Assembly: GCA_036567985.1 (NCBI GenBank)
Contig: DATCTK010000012.1
Location: 1-64,000, forward strand
DNA: 64,000 nucleotides
Direction: 5' to 3'
From: SZUA-229 sp036567985
GTDB lineage: Bacteria; Pseudomonadota; Gammaproteobacteria; SZUA-229
Shown: one piece after another, positions 9,242 to 18,274 of the stretch
How positions within the stretch are numbered: position 1 is the stretch's first letter
Layout: the number at the start of each line of letters is the position of its first letter
Made by a program: the position numbers and the translations under genes
Notes under the pieces: model-generated
Told to the model about the DNA's origin: nothing
The model's input: the letters and a program-made list of their open reading frames with translations, nothing else
Databases searched by the model: none

Positions 9242-10234
9242 ATGAAAGTTCGTCCTGACCAACTGCAAAGTCACCTGAAAAACGAGCTGGCTGCAATTTA
9301 TTTTATCAGCGGTGATGAGCCGTTGCAGGTAATGGAATCAGCCGACCGGATTCGTGTCGCAGCACGCCAGCGGGATTACACTGAACGCGAAGTGATGGAT
9401 GTGGATGCGCAGTTCGACTGGAACCTGCTGCTGGATGCGGGCAACAGCATGTCGCTGTTTGCGGAAAAACGTATCCTGGAGCTGCGTCTGCCCAGCGGCA
9501 AACCGGGTAAGGCCGGTTCGCAGGTGCTGCAGGAATACGCGCAGCGCCCGGCAGATGATGCAGTGCTGATTATCAGCAGCGGCAAGCTGGAAGGCAGTGC
9601 AAAAAACAGCAAGTGGTTCAAAACCCTGGATCAACAGGGGGTGGTGATCCAGTGCTGGCCGGTTAACCTGGACCAGCTGCCCAACTGGATCGATCAGCGC
9701 CTGCAGAACAAGGGCATACAGGCAGACCGCGATGCGGTGAAACTGCTGGCGGATCGGGTGGAAGGCAATATGCTGGCGGCGGCACAGGAAGTGGATAAGT
9801 TGTTTCTGTTGTACGGCGCGGCGCGGCTGGATTTTCAGCAGGTGGCAGCGGCGGTGGCAGACAGCTCTCGCTACAATATTTACGACCTGGTGGACAGTGC
9901 GCTGCAGGGCGATGTGGTGCGCAGCGCAAAAATAATCGGTGGTCTGAAAAGCGAAGGGGTGGAACCCATTTTGCTGCTGTGGGCGCTGAGCCGGGAAATC
10001 CGTCAGCTGGTACAGATCAGCGAAGCCCGTGTCTCCGCGGATGCGGCGATGAGCCAGTTGCGTATCTGGGACAGCCGTAAACCTTTATTGCGTCGTGCAT
10101 TGTCACGTCACAAGCCCGGTCGCTGGAAACTGTTTCTAAAACGCTGCGCCAGAATAGACCGGGTAGTGAAGGGCGTGGAAGACGGTCGCGCCTGGGACGA
10201 GTTATTGATGCTGAGCACGCAGATCGCACAATAG
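9242..10234 (+). CDS. holA: DNA polymerase III delta subunit
   Basis: Clamp-loader delta subunit, which opens the beta sliding clamp. The 330-residue protein shows the expected start (MKVRPDQLQSHL), an AAA-like N-terminal fold with YFISGDEPLQ near residue 20, and a helical C-terminal collar domain. It starts 5 bases after lptE and is therefore probably co-translated. In many relatives nadD follows directly; here nadD lies about 5.9 kb downstream, with an adenosine kinase, a PilZ/DUF1631 block and proA in between. Confidence 0.95.
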   Translation: MKVRPDQLQSHLKNELAAIYFISGDEPLQVMESADRIRVAARQRDYTEREVMDVDAQFDWNLLLDAGNSMSLFAEKRILELRLPSGKPGKAGSQVLQEYAQRPADDAVLIISSGKLEGSAKNSKWFKTLDQQGVVIQCWPVNLDQLPNWIDQRLQNKGIQADRDAVKLLADRVEGNMLAAAQEVDKLFLLYGAARLDFQQVAAAVADSSRYNIYDLVDSALQGDVVRSAKIIGGLKSEGVEPILLLWALSREIRQLVQISEARVSADAAMSQLRIWDSRKPLLRRALSRHKPGRWKLFLKRCARIDRVVKGVEDGRAWDELLMLSTQIAQ

Positions 10235-10308
10235 ATTTTTCTCAAGTGGCGTTTGCCGAATAAAAACCAATACAAGAATTCATCTAGTAAAAAATCAAGA
10301 GTTTAATT

Positions 10309-11301
10309 ATGAAAAAGTATCATGTTTATGCGGTGGGTAATGCACTGGTCGATATGGAGTTCGAGGTGGAAGACAGTTTCTTTCAGCAGAACAATATTGA
10401 TAAAGGGGTAATGACCCTGGTGGATGAAGATCGACAGCATGAACTGATTGCCCACCTGGATGCCTTCGATGGTAAAAAAGCCTCCGGTGGCTCTGCTGCC
10501 AACACCATTATTGCCACCAGCTATTTCGGCGGTAACGTGTTTTATTCCTGCAAGGTGGCGGACGATGAGCTGGGTGACTTCTATGTTAATGATCTGCTCG
10601 CAGCTGGCGTCGACAGCAATGTGGGTGACGGGCGTAAGCCCGGTATTACCGGCAAATGCCTGGTGATGATTACCCCCGATGCAGAGCGCACCATGAATAC
10701 CTACCTGGGTATTACCGCCAGTTTTTCAGTGGATGAAATCCATGAAGATGCGATTATCGATTCTGAGTATCTGTATATGGAAGGTTACCTGGTGAGTTCG
10801 AATACCGGCCGCCATGCCGCGATTGAGGCGCGTAAAATTGCCGAAGCCAATGGCGTGAAAACCGCGCTGACCTTTTCCGACCCGGCCATGGTGAGCTTTT
10901 TCAAAGACGGACTGGCGGAGATGATTGGTGATCGGGTGGACCTGCTGTTCTGTAACGAGGCAGAAGCATTGAGCTGGGCCGGTGTGGATCAGCTGGACGA
11001 GGCGATCGATTCGCTCAAGCAGGTCGCAGATACCTTTGCCATCACCCAGGGCGCAAATGGTGCGCTGGTGTTTGACGGCAAACACCTGATTGATATTCCG
11101 CCGCATAAAACCACCGCCATCGACAGCAACGGTGCCGGTGACATGTTTGCCGGTGCTTTCCTGTACGGCATTACCCATGGCCACTCCTTCTATGAGGCGG
11201 GCAATATTGCCAGCCTGGCCGCATCGCGGGTGGTCAGCCAGTTTGGCCCGAGATTAAAAGCTGCAGAGCATAAGGAGATTCTGCAGATTGTGCTCAACTA
11301 G
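10309..11301 (+). CDS. PfkB-family sugar/adenosine kinase
   Basis: Cytoplasmic ribokinase-fold kinase of 330 residues, resembling the bacterial adenosine kinase group. The substrate-side GGSAANT motif lies near residue 60 and the anion-hole/catalytic motif NGAGD ends at the probable catalytic base D278. An adenosine role fits the family, but inosine-guanosine or another nucleoside cannot be excluded from sequence. It has its own upstream gap (74 bases) and no operon partner; a 500-base gene-free stretch follows. Confidence 0.88.
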   Translation: MKKYHVYAVGNALVDMEFEVEDSFFQQNNIDKGVMTLVDEDRQHELIAHLDAFDGKKASGGSAANTIIATSYFGGNVFYSCKVADDELGDFYVNDLLAAGVDSNVGDGRKPGITGKCLVMITPDAERTMNTYLGITASFSVDEIHEDAIIDSEYLYMEGYLVSSNTGRHAAIEARKIAEANGVKTALTFSDPAMVSFFKDGLAEMIGDRVDLLFCNEAEALSWAGVDQLDEAIDSLKQVADTFAITQGANGALVFDGKHLIDIPPHKTTAIDSNGAGDMFAGAFLYGITHGHSFYEAGNIASLAASRVVSQFGPRLKAAEHKEILQIVLN

Positions 11302-11447
11302 CCCGGCTCTGGCGATTGGTTTACAGCGGGTTATCAGTTGTCCGTTGGCTGTCCAGCTTGCCATTGATTTAATACAAACGGGTGATGCGCTATCTGTTAA
11401 GCCTGCTTAATTGATCTCGCTTACTGTTCAAGTGCATAGAATCGGTA

Positions 11448-11715
11448 TAGGGTCCCTCTGAACAATGCTGATATATCTCTGCGAGATCTGAAGCGTACAG
11501 CTACAAGGCGTGCTTCGCAGTGAATGGCCAGGTCCTTTACAAGAAGCACAACACCGTAGATGTGCGCTTCAGGCCTCGCCCTACGGGGCTTACAGGTGTG
11601 CCCGCACTCTGCGTTAGCGTTTTTCACCAGGCTTCAGCATGCTTTCAAAACACTGCCTTGATTGCGAGCACACCTGTAAGCCAGAGATATGTCATCATTA
11701 TTCAGAGGGGCCCTA
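11448..11715. mobile_element. MITE-like element with 34-bp terminal inverted repeats
   Basis: The gene-free stretch 11302-11804 contains this 268-bp element. Its ends, 11448-11481 and 11682-11715, match in inverted orientation at 30 of 34 positions (TAGGGnCCCTCTGAA at each tip). TA at each tip may be the target duplication. A perfect 15-bp internal inverted pair (11587-11601 and 11668-11682, GGCTTACAGGTGTGC) would form a second hairpin. No transposase or believable protein is encoded. The tips recall IS5-type ends, but this is an inference. Flanks 11302-11447 and 11716-11804 show nothing else. Confidence 0.8.
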
Positions 11716-11804
11716 GTATTTGGCTTAATACGCAGCTAAGATCAGACAGAATAGATTTATGGATGCAAAATGCCATTGTCAGATAATTACAGGGTGACAG
11801 TCGA

Positions 11805-12101
11805 TTGAGTAAGGAAAAGCGAAAATTTGAGCGGCGCGTACTGCAGATGGAGCTTGAGCTGGCGACGCCAGCGGGTGATGTGCTTAAGGCGACCACCCGT
11901 GACATGAGTGAAGGTGGCCTGTTTATTGATCTGGCCAGGGCGCATCAGCCGATGATAGGTGAGGTGGTGGCGTTGACTCCACTGGATGAAAACGACCCGC
12001 AGTCGCAGCAACTGCCCAGCCGTGATGCGGTGGTGGTGCGACAAACCGATTCCGGTATCGGGCTGGCGTTTATTGAACTGGACTTTAATGACGATTTTTA
12101 G
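11805..12101 (+). CDS. PilZ-domain protein
   Basis: Single-domain 98-residue PilZ protein, a likely cyclic-di-GMP receptor. Both parts of the ligand motif are present: R6-x3-R10 (RKFER) and D33-x-S35-x2-G38 (DMSEGG). The start is a TTG at 11805 with AGGGTG about eight bases upstream; no ATG fits. It sits 99 bases before the DUF1631 gene on the same strand, which suggests a functional pair. The GGDEF-EAL protein at 30.7-33.1 kb could supply or remove the ligand, though no direct link is seen. Confidence 0.88.
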   Translation: MSKEKRKFERRVLQMELELATPAGDVLKATTRDMSEGGLFIDLARAHQPMIGEVVALTPLDENDPQSQQLPSRDAVVVRQTDSGIGLAFIELDFNDDF

Positions 12102-12200
12102 GCTGTAGTCTGTAAGTCCATGAATCATTCATGGCCTGAGTCTGTCGCGATGGCAGGCAAATGAAAATAAACTGAGTAGGCAAATTAAGGATAGCTTCAG

Positions 12201-14693
12201 GTGAGTGATACTGAAACTGATAAATCGGGCGAGCAGGCAGGTGAAAATGCCTCGCAGCAACCTCGATACTATATCGAACTGATTGAAGAACTACTGAGAG
12301 AGCTTGAAGTGTTCTTCTCCGCGCGCCTGGAGAATGTTTTCAAACAGGCGGATGATCACCTGTTTCACGCCGCCGACCAGGCACCTAATATTGCCGAGCA
12401 GAATCGCCTGTTTGAAAGCATGAGTGCGATACGGGTCGATAAGGCAAAAATTCAGCAGGCCTTCGTCGACGAGCTGGGGCGTTATCTGCAACCCATTGCC
12501 GAGCTGGATAAACTGCCCGCCAAGAAAGAACAGAAAAAAGAACTGTCGCTGGGGCTGGTGGAAGAGCACGAAATGGATGAAATGGTGATGCTCACCAGCA
12601 TCAGCAGCAAGGCCGCCAGTGATAACTCAGAAGCCATTAGTGACCTGAAAAAGCGTCTCAAGGAACTCTCCCAGTATAACGATCATATCTTTCATGCTGA
12701 AGCGCTGGAACCAAAGCGCCTGTGCGATGCCATGCACTTTGCGCTGTCTAAAACCGATATGACCGACAGCAGTCGCCTGATCGTTTATCGCTTCTTTAAC
12801 GAAGCACTGTTAAAACACCTGTCCACACTCTATTCCGCGCTGAATAATCTGCTGATCAATCACGGCATTCTGCCGGAAATCGATTATTCCGCTTATGTGC
12901 CGCGTTATTCATCACCAGAAACTCAATCGCCTCAACCACAAAATGAAATGCCAGCGCAGGGTAACCCGGGTGCTCCCGCAGGATACCAGGGGCAGTCTGC
13001 CGGTGCGCCACACTATGCGCCGACAGGTGGAATGGCCGGGGGCGGTGCCGGCTCCCATGGTTCTGCGGGCGGTTCTGCCATGGGCAGTCACGCAGCATCG
13101 CGCCGGCCGTTTGGTAGCGGCATGCCCGGCTATCAGTCAATGCCCCAGTCATCAGCTGCCGGCATGGCGACGGGGCCTGCCGGTCAGGCCTATTCTGCCG
13201 GCGTGCCGGTGGGCCAGGTGCGGCAGAGCATAGAAAACTTTATGGGCGGCTCCTATGCCGATGTCTCGGCAGAAGGCGATGACAACTTCTACTCACAGCG
13301 TCAGGTAATGACGGCGTTGACCCATCTGCAGGCCCCGGCGCAACAGGATTTGCGTCAGACGCCACTGGTGTTTGATGCGGAGCAGATCAAGAAAGCAGTG
13401 CTGTCCAGCATTGGCGAAGCCGAAGGTGGTGCGGTTACCAAGTCGGTGCACCATGTTTCGGAAAAAACCATAGATTTTATCAAGCTGATTTTTGACGGCA
13501 TTATTGAAGAAGACAGTATCACCGATGAAATCAAGACCCTGCTGTTGAGCCTGCAGATTCCGGTGATTAAGGCCGCCATGCTTGATGCCGAGTTTTTTGT
13601 CGATGATCAGCATCCGGCGCGCCAGTTGCTGGACAAGATTGCCGAGGCGGGTGTCGGCGTAACCGAGCACACGGATCCGGTGTATATCGATATCGAAAAA
13701 ATCGTGCGCAAACTGCTTAACGATTATAACGAAGATGTGGTTGCTTTCAGCGTGGCGCTGGAAGAACTCAATGCACTGACTGAAGAGATTTATCGCAAGG
13801 CGCGGGTGGCGGAAATGGCCTCGCAGAAAGCGGTAAAAATGGCCCATGCCAAGAATATGGTGTTGCAGGAAATTCGCAAGGTCACCCTGGGTAAGGAACT
13901 GCCGCTTGGGGTGCGCACCCTGGTGCTGAAAATCTGGCCAAGCATGATGTTTAATCATTACCTGAAGCAGGGCAAGGGTAATGATGAGTGGGTTGAGTTG
14001 CTGATGATTTTGCAGAAAATCATCGAGAGTGTGCAGCCGATCAGCAGCCTGCAGGCGCTGGAAGAGCTGGGTTTGACACACCATGACATTATTCAAGCCG
14101 CGCGTAGCAAACTGAAACGTTGCAAGAAAAAACAGGCTGTGCTGGATCAGGCACTGGCGGATCTGCAGGCCACCTATGATGACCTGATGGCCACTACTGA
14201 TCTGCCGGAGGCAGCAGAGACCACGGCTGAAACATCCGCTGAGGCGCCAGCTGAATCAGCTGTGAAACAAGCTGCGGCTGAAAATGCATCCGAAAAAGAG
14301 ACAGAATCTTTGTCCCCGGCAGATGCGGGGGATACGGAGCTGGAAATCGATCAGGCCGAGGCGCAGCAGGCGCCAGAACAGGAGGTGGAAAGCGAACTGA
14401 CACCGGAGCAGATCGCTCGGCAGAAGATTTCCAGACTGCCCTCGGGCGTATCACCCGGGGCCTGGTTTATTGTGTATAACGGTGAAGACAAACCGGTGCG
14501 TCGTCTCAAGCTGGCAGTGATTATGATGCAGGAAGCGGTTCTGGTATTTGTTGATCACCTGGGCAATGTGGTGATCGAGAAGGATGCGGCAGCCTTCGCC
14601 GAGGAAATTGAGAAGGGCCTGTCCGGTATGATTATGCAGCACTCGGTATTTGATCATGCCCTGTCCAATGCGCTGCAATCCATAGAGCATTAG
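12201..14693 (+). CDS. DUF1631 family protein
   Basis: Large 830-residue cytoplasmic protein of the DUF1631 family, whose function is not established. The N-terminal (about 20-235) and central (about 335-680) parts are helical; between them lies a Gly/Ala/Pro/Ser/Gln-rich linker at about 235-340. An acidic Ala/Glu segment (about 670-745) precedes a conserved C-terminal beta-rich module at about 745-800 (PGAWFIVYNG, RRLKLAV), which resembles the PilZ-like end of this family. The start is GTG 12201. The adjacent PilZ gene supports a role in cyclic-di-GMP signalling, but that is inference. Confidence 0.88.
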   Translation: MSDTETDKSGEQAGENASQQPRYYIELIEELLRELEVFFSARLENVFKQADDHLFHAADQAPNIAEQNRLFESMSAIRVDKAKIQQAFVDELGRYLQPIAELDKLPAKKEQKKELSLGLVEEHEMDEMVMLTSISSKAASDNSEAISDLKKRLKELSQYNDHIFHAEALEPKRLCDAMHFALSKTDMTDSSRLIVYRFFNEALLKHLSTLYSALNNLLINHGILPEIDYSAYVPRYSSPETQSPQPQNEMPAQGNPGAPAGYQGQSAGAPHYAPTGGMAGGGAGSHGSAGGSAMGSHAASRRPFGSGMPGYQSMPQSSAAGMATGPAGQAYSAGVPVGQVRQSIENFMGGSYADVSAEGDDNFYSQRQVMTALTHLQAPAQQDLRQTPLVFDAEQIKKAVLSSIGEAEGGAVTKSVHHVSEKTIDFIKLIFDGIIEEDSITDEIKTLLLSLQIPVIKAAMLDAEFFVDDQHPARQLLDKIAEAGVGVTEHTDPVYIDIEKIVRKLLNDYNEDVVAFSVALEELNALTEEIYRKARVAEMASQKAVKMAHAKNMVLQEIRKVTLGKELPLGVRTLVLKIWPSMMFNHYLKQGKGNDEWVELLMILQKIIESVQPISSLQALEELGLTHHDIIQAARSKLKRCKKKQAVLDQALADLQATYDDLMATTDLPEAAETTAETSAEAPAESAVKQAAAENASEKETESLSPADAGDTELEIDQAEAQQAPEQEVESELTPEQIARQKISRLPSGVSPGAWFIVYNGEDKPVRRLKLAVIMMQEAVLVFVDHLGNVVIEKDAAAFAEEIEKGLSGMIMQHSVFDHALSNALQSIEH

Positions 14694-14707
14694 CGTGTTA
14701 TTGCCCG

Positions 14708-14727
14708 GCCCGGACATCTGTCCGGGC
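14708..14727. other. Perfect hairpin after the DUF1631 gene
   Basis: GCCCGGACA and TGTCCGGGC form a 9-bp perfect stem just after the stop codon at 14693. No T-run follows, so it may be a transcript-end stabilising structure and not a standard rho-independent terminator. Confidence 0.45.
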
Positions 14728-14806
14728 TATAGCCGGCCTTAAGCCCATGGCAGTGGCATTGCCTGCTGATTGAATAATTTTCCCACGCCGTTCTATCAAT
14801 TCTGCG

Positions 14807-14829
14807 TTTTGCCACGGTCTATGGCAAAA
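14807..14829. promoter_or_regulatory. Palindrome upstream of proA
   Basis: TTTTGCCA and TGGCAAAA form a perfect 8-bp inverted repeat separated by seven bases, 36 bases before the proA start. The geometry is that of a dimeric-regulator operator. No regulator is identifiable from sequence. Confidence 0.35.
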
Positions 14830-14865
14830 TAGCCCCCTGTTTAATTACCATCCTTTGTGTCCGTA

Positions 14866-16113
14866 ATGAAAGAGTATATGCAAAAGCTGGGTCAGCAGGC
14901 ACGTGCCGCTGCCCGTGATATTTCCCGTGCCGATTCCGCCAGCAAAAACCGCGCCCTGCTGGAAATGGCGAATGCCATAGATATGGCGGCGGAGCAGCTT
15001 AAAACAGAAAACCGCAAGGACTTGCAGGCTGGTAAAGACAAGGGCCTGGATGCCGCCATGCTGGATCGACTGGAACTGAACGATGCGCGCATTGCCGCCA
15101 TGTCCGAGGGTTTACGCCAGATCGCCACCTTGCAGGATCCGGTGGGCGAAATCAGTGATATGGCCTACCGACCTTCGGGTATCCAGGTGGGCAAGATGCG
15201 CGTTCCCCTGGGGGTGATCGGCATCATTTATGAGTCACGTCCCAATGTCACCGCCGATGCCGCCGGGCTGTGTCTGAAATCCGGCAATGCGACCATTCTG
15301 CGCGGCGGCTCCGAGGCCATCCACTCCAACCAGGCAATTGCACAGTGCATTCAGCAGGGCTTACAGAAAGCCGGCCTGCCTGAGCATGCGGTGCAGGTAG
15401 TGGAAACCACCGACCGCGCCGCAGTGGGCGAGCTGATTACCGCCAATGACTATGTCGACGTGATTATTCCCCGCGGCGGTAAAAGCCTGATCGAGCGCAT
15501 CAGCCGTGAGGCCAGTGTGCCGGTGATCAAGCACCTGGACGGTATCTGCCATGTGTATATAGATGCGGAGGCGGATCTGCATAAGGCGAGCGAAATTGCT
15601 TTTAATGCCAAAACCCATCGCTACGGCGTGTGCAATGCCATGGAAACCCTGCTGGTGCATGAAGCAGTGGCCGCCGATTGCCTGCCGGCGCTGGCGCAAC
15701 GTTTTGCCGAAAAAGGTGTGGAGCTGCGTGGCTGCGAGAAAACCCGCCAGCTGATCAGCTGCGAGGCGGCCAGTGACGCCGACTGGGATACTGAGTACCT
15801 GGCGGCGATTCTGTCGATTCGTGTGGTGTCGGATATCGACCAGGCGATGCAGCACATCAACCAGCATGGCTCGCATCACACTGATGCCATTATCACTGAA
15901 AACTATACCCTGGCACGGCGCTTCCTGCGCGAGGTGGATTCCAGTTCGGTGATGGTGAATGCATCCACCCGCTTTGCCGATGGCTTTGAATACGGCCTGG
16001 GGGCTGAAATCGGCATCAGCACCGACAAGTTGCATGCACGGGGTCCGGTGGGGCTGGAAGGCCTGACCACACTGAAATACATCGTGCTGGGCGATGGGCA
16101 GATCCGCAGCTAG
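14866..16113 (+). CDS. proA: Gamma-glutamyl phosphate reductase
   Basis: NADPH-dependent reductase making glutamate-5-semialdehyde in proline synthesis. The 415-residue protein has the aldehyde-dehydrogenase-like fold, the GVIGIIYESRPNVT motif near 120, the HLDGICH motif near 226, and the probable catalytic C256 in GVCNAMETLL. A GTG at 14857 is in frame, but MKEYMQKLGQQA beginning at ATG 14866 is the usual family N-terminus. proB is not in the window. nadD follows after 15 bases. Confidence 0.97.
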   Translation: MKEYMQKLGQQARAAARDISRADSASKNRALLEMANAIDMAAEQLKTENRKDLQAGKDKGLDAAMLDRLELNDARIAAMSEGLRQIATLQDPVGEISDMAYRPSGIQVGKMRVPLGVIGIIYESRPNVTADAAGLCLKSGNATILRGGSEAIHSNQAIAQCIQQGLQKAGLPEHAVQVVETTDRAAVGELITANDYVDVIIPRGGKSLIERISREASVPVIKHLDGICHVYIDAEADLHKASEIAFNAKTHRYGVCNAMETLLVHEAVAADCLPALAQRFAEKGVELRGCEKTRQLISCEAASDADWDTEYLAAILSIRVVSDIDQAMQHINQHGSHHTDAIITENYTLARRFLREVDSSSVMVNASTRFADGFEYGLGAEIGISTDKLHARGPVGLEGLTTLKYIVLGDGQIRS

Positions 16114-16128
16114 GCGCTGCGTAAGCTC

Positions 16129-16758
16129 ATGCACGGCTTGATCGGTATTCTCGGTGGCACCTTCGACCCGGTGCATTACGGCCATTTGCGCCCGGCACTG
16201 GAGGTGATGCAGCAGGCGCAGTTGCAACAGCTGCGTTTTGTGCCCAATCGATTGCCACCCCACCGTGAAACACCGCTGCTCAGCGATCAGCAGCGCGCCG
16301 AGCTGGTGGCGCTGGCGATTGCCGATACCCCTGGCTTTGTGCTGGATCGGCGCGAGCTGCAGCGCGAAGGCCCCTCCTATATGGTGGATACCCTGCGCAG
16401 CCTCAAACAGGAATTTGCCGAAGACGCACTGTGCCTGATTATGGGCATGGATGCCTTTCATGGCCTGCCGCAATGGCATCAGTGGGCGCAGTTGTTTGAG
16501 CTGTGCCACCTGATTGTTACCACCCGACCCGGTTCAGCACTGCCGGCGTTTGCCCGTGAGGCGGACATGGCGTGTCGAATATCCGACGATGTTGGCTGTT
16601 TACAGCAGGGTACGCAGGGGCAAATCCTGTTACAATCAGTGACCCAGCTGGATATTTCCGCCAGCCTGATTCGTCAGCAATTATCGCAGCAACAGAGTAT
16701 CCGTTTCCTGCTCCCAGAAGTCGTTAGAGAAAAACTTGAACAAGCCTATGCAAGATAA
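16129..16758 (+). CDS. nadD: Nicotinate-nucleotide adenylyltransferase
   Basis: Transfers AMP from ATP to nicotinate mononucleotide in NAD synthesis; nadA at 28.8 kb is in the same pathway. The 209-residue protein has the nucleotidyltransferase signature GGTFDPVHYGH with HxGH at 16-19, and the C-terminal ISASLIR motif. The gene overlaps the start of rsfS by 11 bases, so the two are probably translationally coupled. Confidence 0.96.
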   Translation: MHGLIGILGGTFDPVHYGHLRPALEVMQQAQLQQLRFVPNRLPPHRETPLLSDQQRAELVALAIADTPGFVLDRRELQREGPSYMVDTLRSLKQEFAEDALCLIMGMDAFHGLPQWHQWAQLFELCHLIVTTRPGSALPAFAREADMACRISDDVGCLQQGTQGQILLQSVTQLDISASLIRQQLSQQQSIRFLLPEVVREKLEQAYAR

Positions 16759-17125
16759 ACAAACCGCATCGCAAAACCGATCCATTGAGCAGCTCAGGGA
16801 GCTGGTCGTTAAAGCCATCGAAGACATGAAAGGTGAAGACATCGTCGAGCTGGATGTAAAAGACAAAACCAGCGTTACCGACCGCCTGATTATCGCCAGT
16901 GGCACCTCCAGTCGCCATGTTAAATCCATCGCTTCCAGCGTTGCCGCCGATGCCAAAAAACAGGGCTATAAGCCGCTGGGTGTAGAAGGGGAAGACCAGG
17001 GTGAATGGGTGCTGGTGGACCTGGGTGACATAGTGGTGCACATTATGCAGCCACATATCCGTCAGTTTTATGATCTGGAAAAACTCTGGACCTTCAGTGA
17101 CCCTGCCGAGGTGGCAGCGAAATAA
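16748..17125 (+). CDS. rsfS: Ribosomal silencing factor RsfS
   Basis: Binds ribosomal protein L14 on the large subunit and blocks subunit joining when nutrients are low. The 125-residue protein has the DUF143 core with DVKDKTSVTDRLIIASG near 30-55 and the conserved GEWVLVDLGDIVVH segment. An in-frame TTG at 16736 would add four residues, but ATG 16748 is the natural start inside the nadD end. rlmH follows after 12 bases, the standard nadD-rsfS-rlmH order. Confidence 0.95.
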   Translation: MQDKQTASQNRSIEQLRELVVKAIEDMKGEDIVELDVKDKTSVTDRLIIASGTSSRHVKSIASSVAADAKKQGYKPLGVEGEDQGEWVLVDLGDIVVHIMQPHIRQFYDLEKLWTFSDPAEVAAK

Positions 17126-17137
17126 GACTGGTGCTGT

Positions 17138-17608
17138 ATGCGTATTTTATTACTCGCCGTGGGGCAGAAAATGCCCGCCTGGATAGAACAGGGCTACCAG
17201 GAATACGCGCAGCGCATGCCGGCGGAAGCCCGGCTGGAACTGAAAGAAATCGCCCCCGGTAAACGGGGCAAAAACGCCGACATCAAACGCATTGTTGAAG
17301 ACGAAGGCCAGCGCATGATCGCGGCCATTCCACGGGGTGCGCACATTGTGGTGCTGGATGTTGAAGGCCGCGGCCACAGCACCGAACAGCTGGCGCAGCG
17401 CATGGATGAGTGGATGCACAGCGGGCAGGACATCTGCCTGCTGGTGGGTGGCCCGGAAGGCCTGTCGGCTGAATGCCGTGCCCTGGCAGATGAAAAATGG
17501 TCGCTGTCTGCCTTAACCTTTCCCCATCCACTGGTTCGGGTTATTCTGGCAGAACAGCTCTACCGGGCCTGGTCGGTATTGCGTAATCACCCTTACCATC
17601 GCGCATAA
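17138..17608 (+). CDS. rlmH: 23S rRNA pseudouridine-1915 N3-methyltransferase
   Basis: SPOUT methyltransferase that methylates pseudouridine 1915 in helix 69 of 23S rRNA. The 156-residue protein has the normal family length, the SAM-knot motif LLVGGPEGL near 105 and the conserved C-terminus (PHPLVRVILAEQLYRAW, ending NHPYHRA). It lies between rsfS and maf with short gaps. Confidence 0.97.
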   Translation: MRILLLAVGQKMPAWIEQGYQEYAQRMPAEARLELKEIAPGKRGKNADIKRIVEDEGQRMIAAIPRGAHIVVLDVEGRGHSTEQLAQRMDEWMHSGQDICLLVGGPEGLSAECRALADEKWSLSALTFPHPLVRVILAEQLYRAWSVLRNHPYHRA

Positions 17609-17620
17609 GCAGTCTGTTAT

Positions 17621-18226
17621 ATGTCTGATACTCGATTAAACCCTGTCGATTCCCCGATTACCCTCGCATCCGCATCGCCACGTCGGCGTGAATTACTGCA
17701 GCAGATACAGGTGTCCTATGCCTTGCTGCCGGTGGATATAGACGAGTCTCCCCTGCCCGGTGAAGCGCCCGAGCAACTTGTACAGCGACTGGCTCAACAG
17801 AAGGCGGCGGCGGGCTTTGCCCTGCAGCCCCGGCGCCCGGCACTGGGTTCAGATACGATTGTGGTGATCGATAACGAGGCGCTGGGAAAGCCCGTCGATC
17901 GCCAGCATGCCATTGAAATGCTGGGCAAACTGTCCGGTCGCAGCCACCAGGTAATGACCGCGGTGGCCGTGTGCAGTGAGGATAAACAGAGCTGCGTGCT
18001 GAACACCAGCGAGGTGCAGTTCTGCGAATTAAGCGCCGAGCAGATCGAAGCCTACTGGCAGACTGGTGAGCCGCTGGGCAAGGCAGGGGGCTATGGGATA
18101 CAGGGACTGGCGGCGCAGTTTATTGTGACTATCAGCGGCAGTTATTCCGGTATTATGGGGCTGCCGTTATATGAAACCGCCGAACTGCTCAAACAGCATG
18201 GTGTTTATACAGGTCTCCATAGATAA
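17621..18226 (+). CDS. maf: Maf-family nucleotide pyrophosphatase (YhdE type)
   Basis: House-cleaning nucleoside triphosphate pyrophosphatase; the YhdE branch prefers dTTP/UTP and some modified nucleotides. The 201-residue protein begins with the Maf signature LASASPRRRELL (near residue 15) and has the LGSDTIV and GKAGGYGIQG motifs. It starts 12 bases after rlmH and precedes rng, the usual maf-rng-yhdP arrangement. The exact substrate is inferred from this neighbourhood. Confidence 0.93.
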   Translation: MSDTRLNPVDSPITLASASPRRRELLQQIQVSYALLPVDIDESPLPGEAPEQLVQRLAQQKAAAGFALQPRRPALGSDTIVVIDNEALGKPVDRQHAIEMLGKLSGRSHQVMTAVAVCSEDKQSCVLNTSEVQFCELSAEQIEAYWQTGEPLGKAGGYGIQGLAAQFIVTISGSYSGIMGLPLYETAELLKQHGVYTGLHR

Positions 18227-18274
18227 AGAACCTGTTCGCGTGGCGACAGGTCTGTAAGGAAAACAGATAGGGTT

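Noticed and set aside
11520..11786. An 88-codon frame across the MITE-like element.
   Set aside because: It crosses the right inverted end of the element and has no recognisable protein features.
15361..16509. A 382-codon minus-strand frame opposite proA and nadD.
   Set aside because: It overlaps two clear genes, is His/Gln-rich, and has no domain signature.
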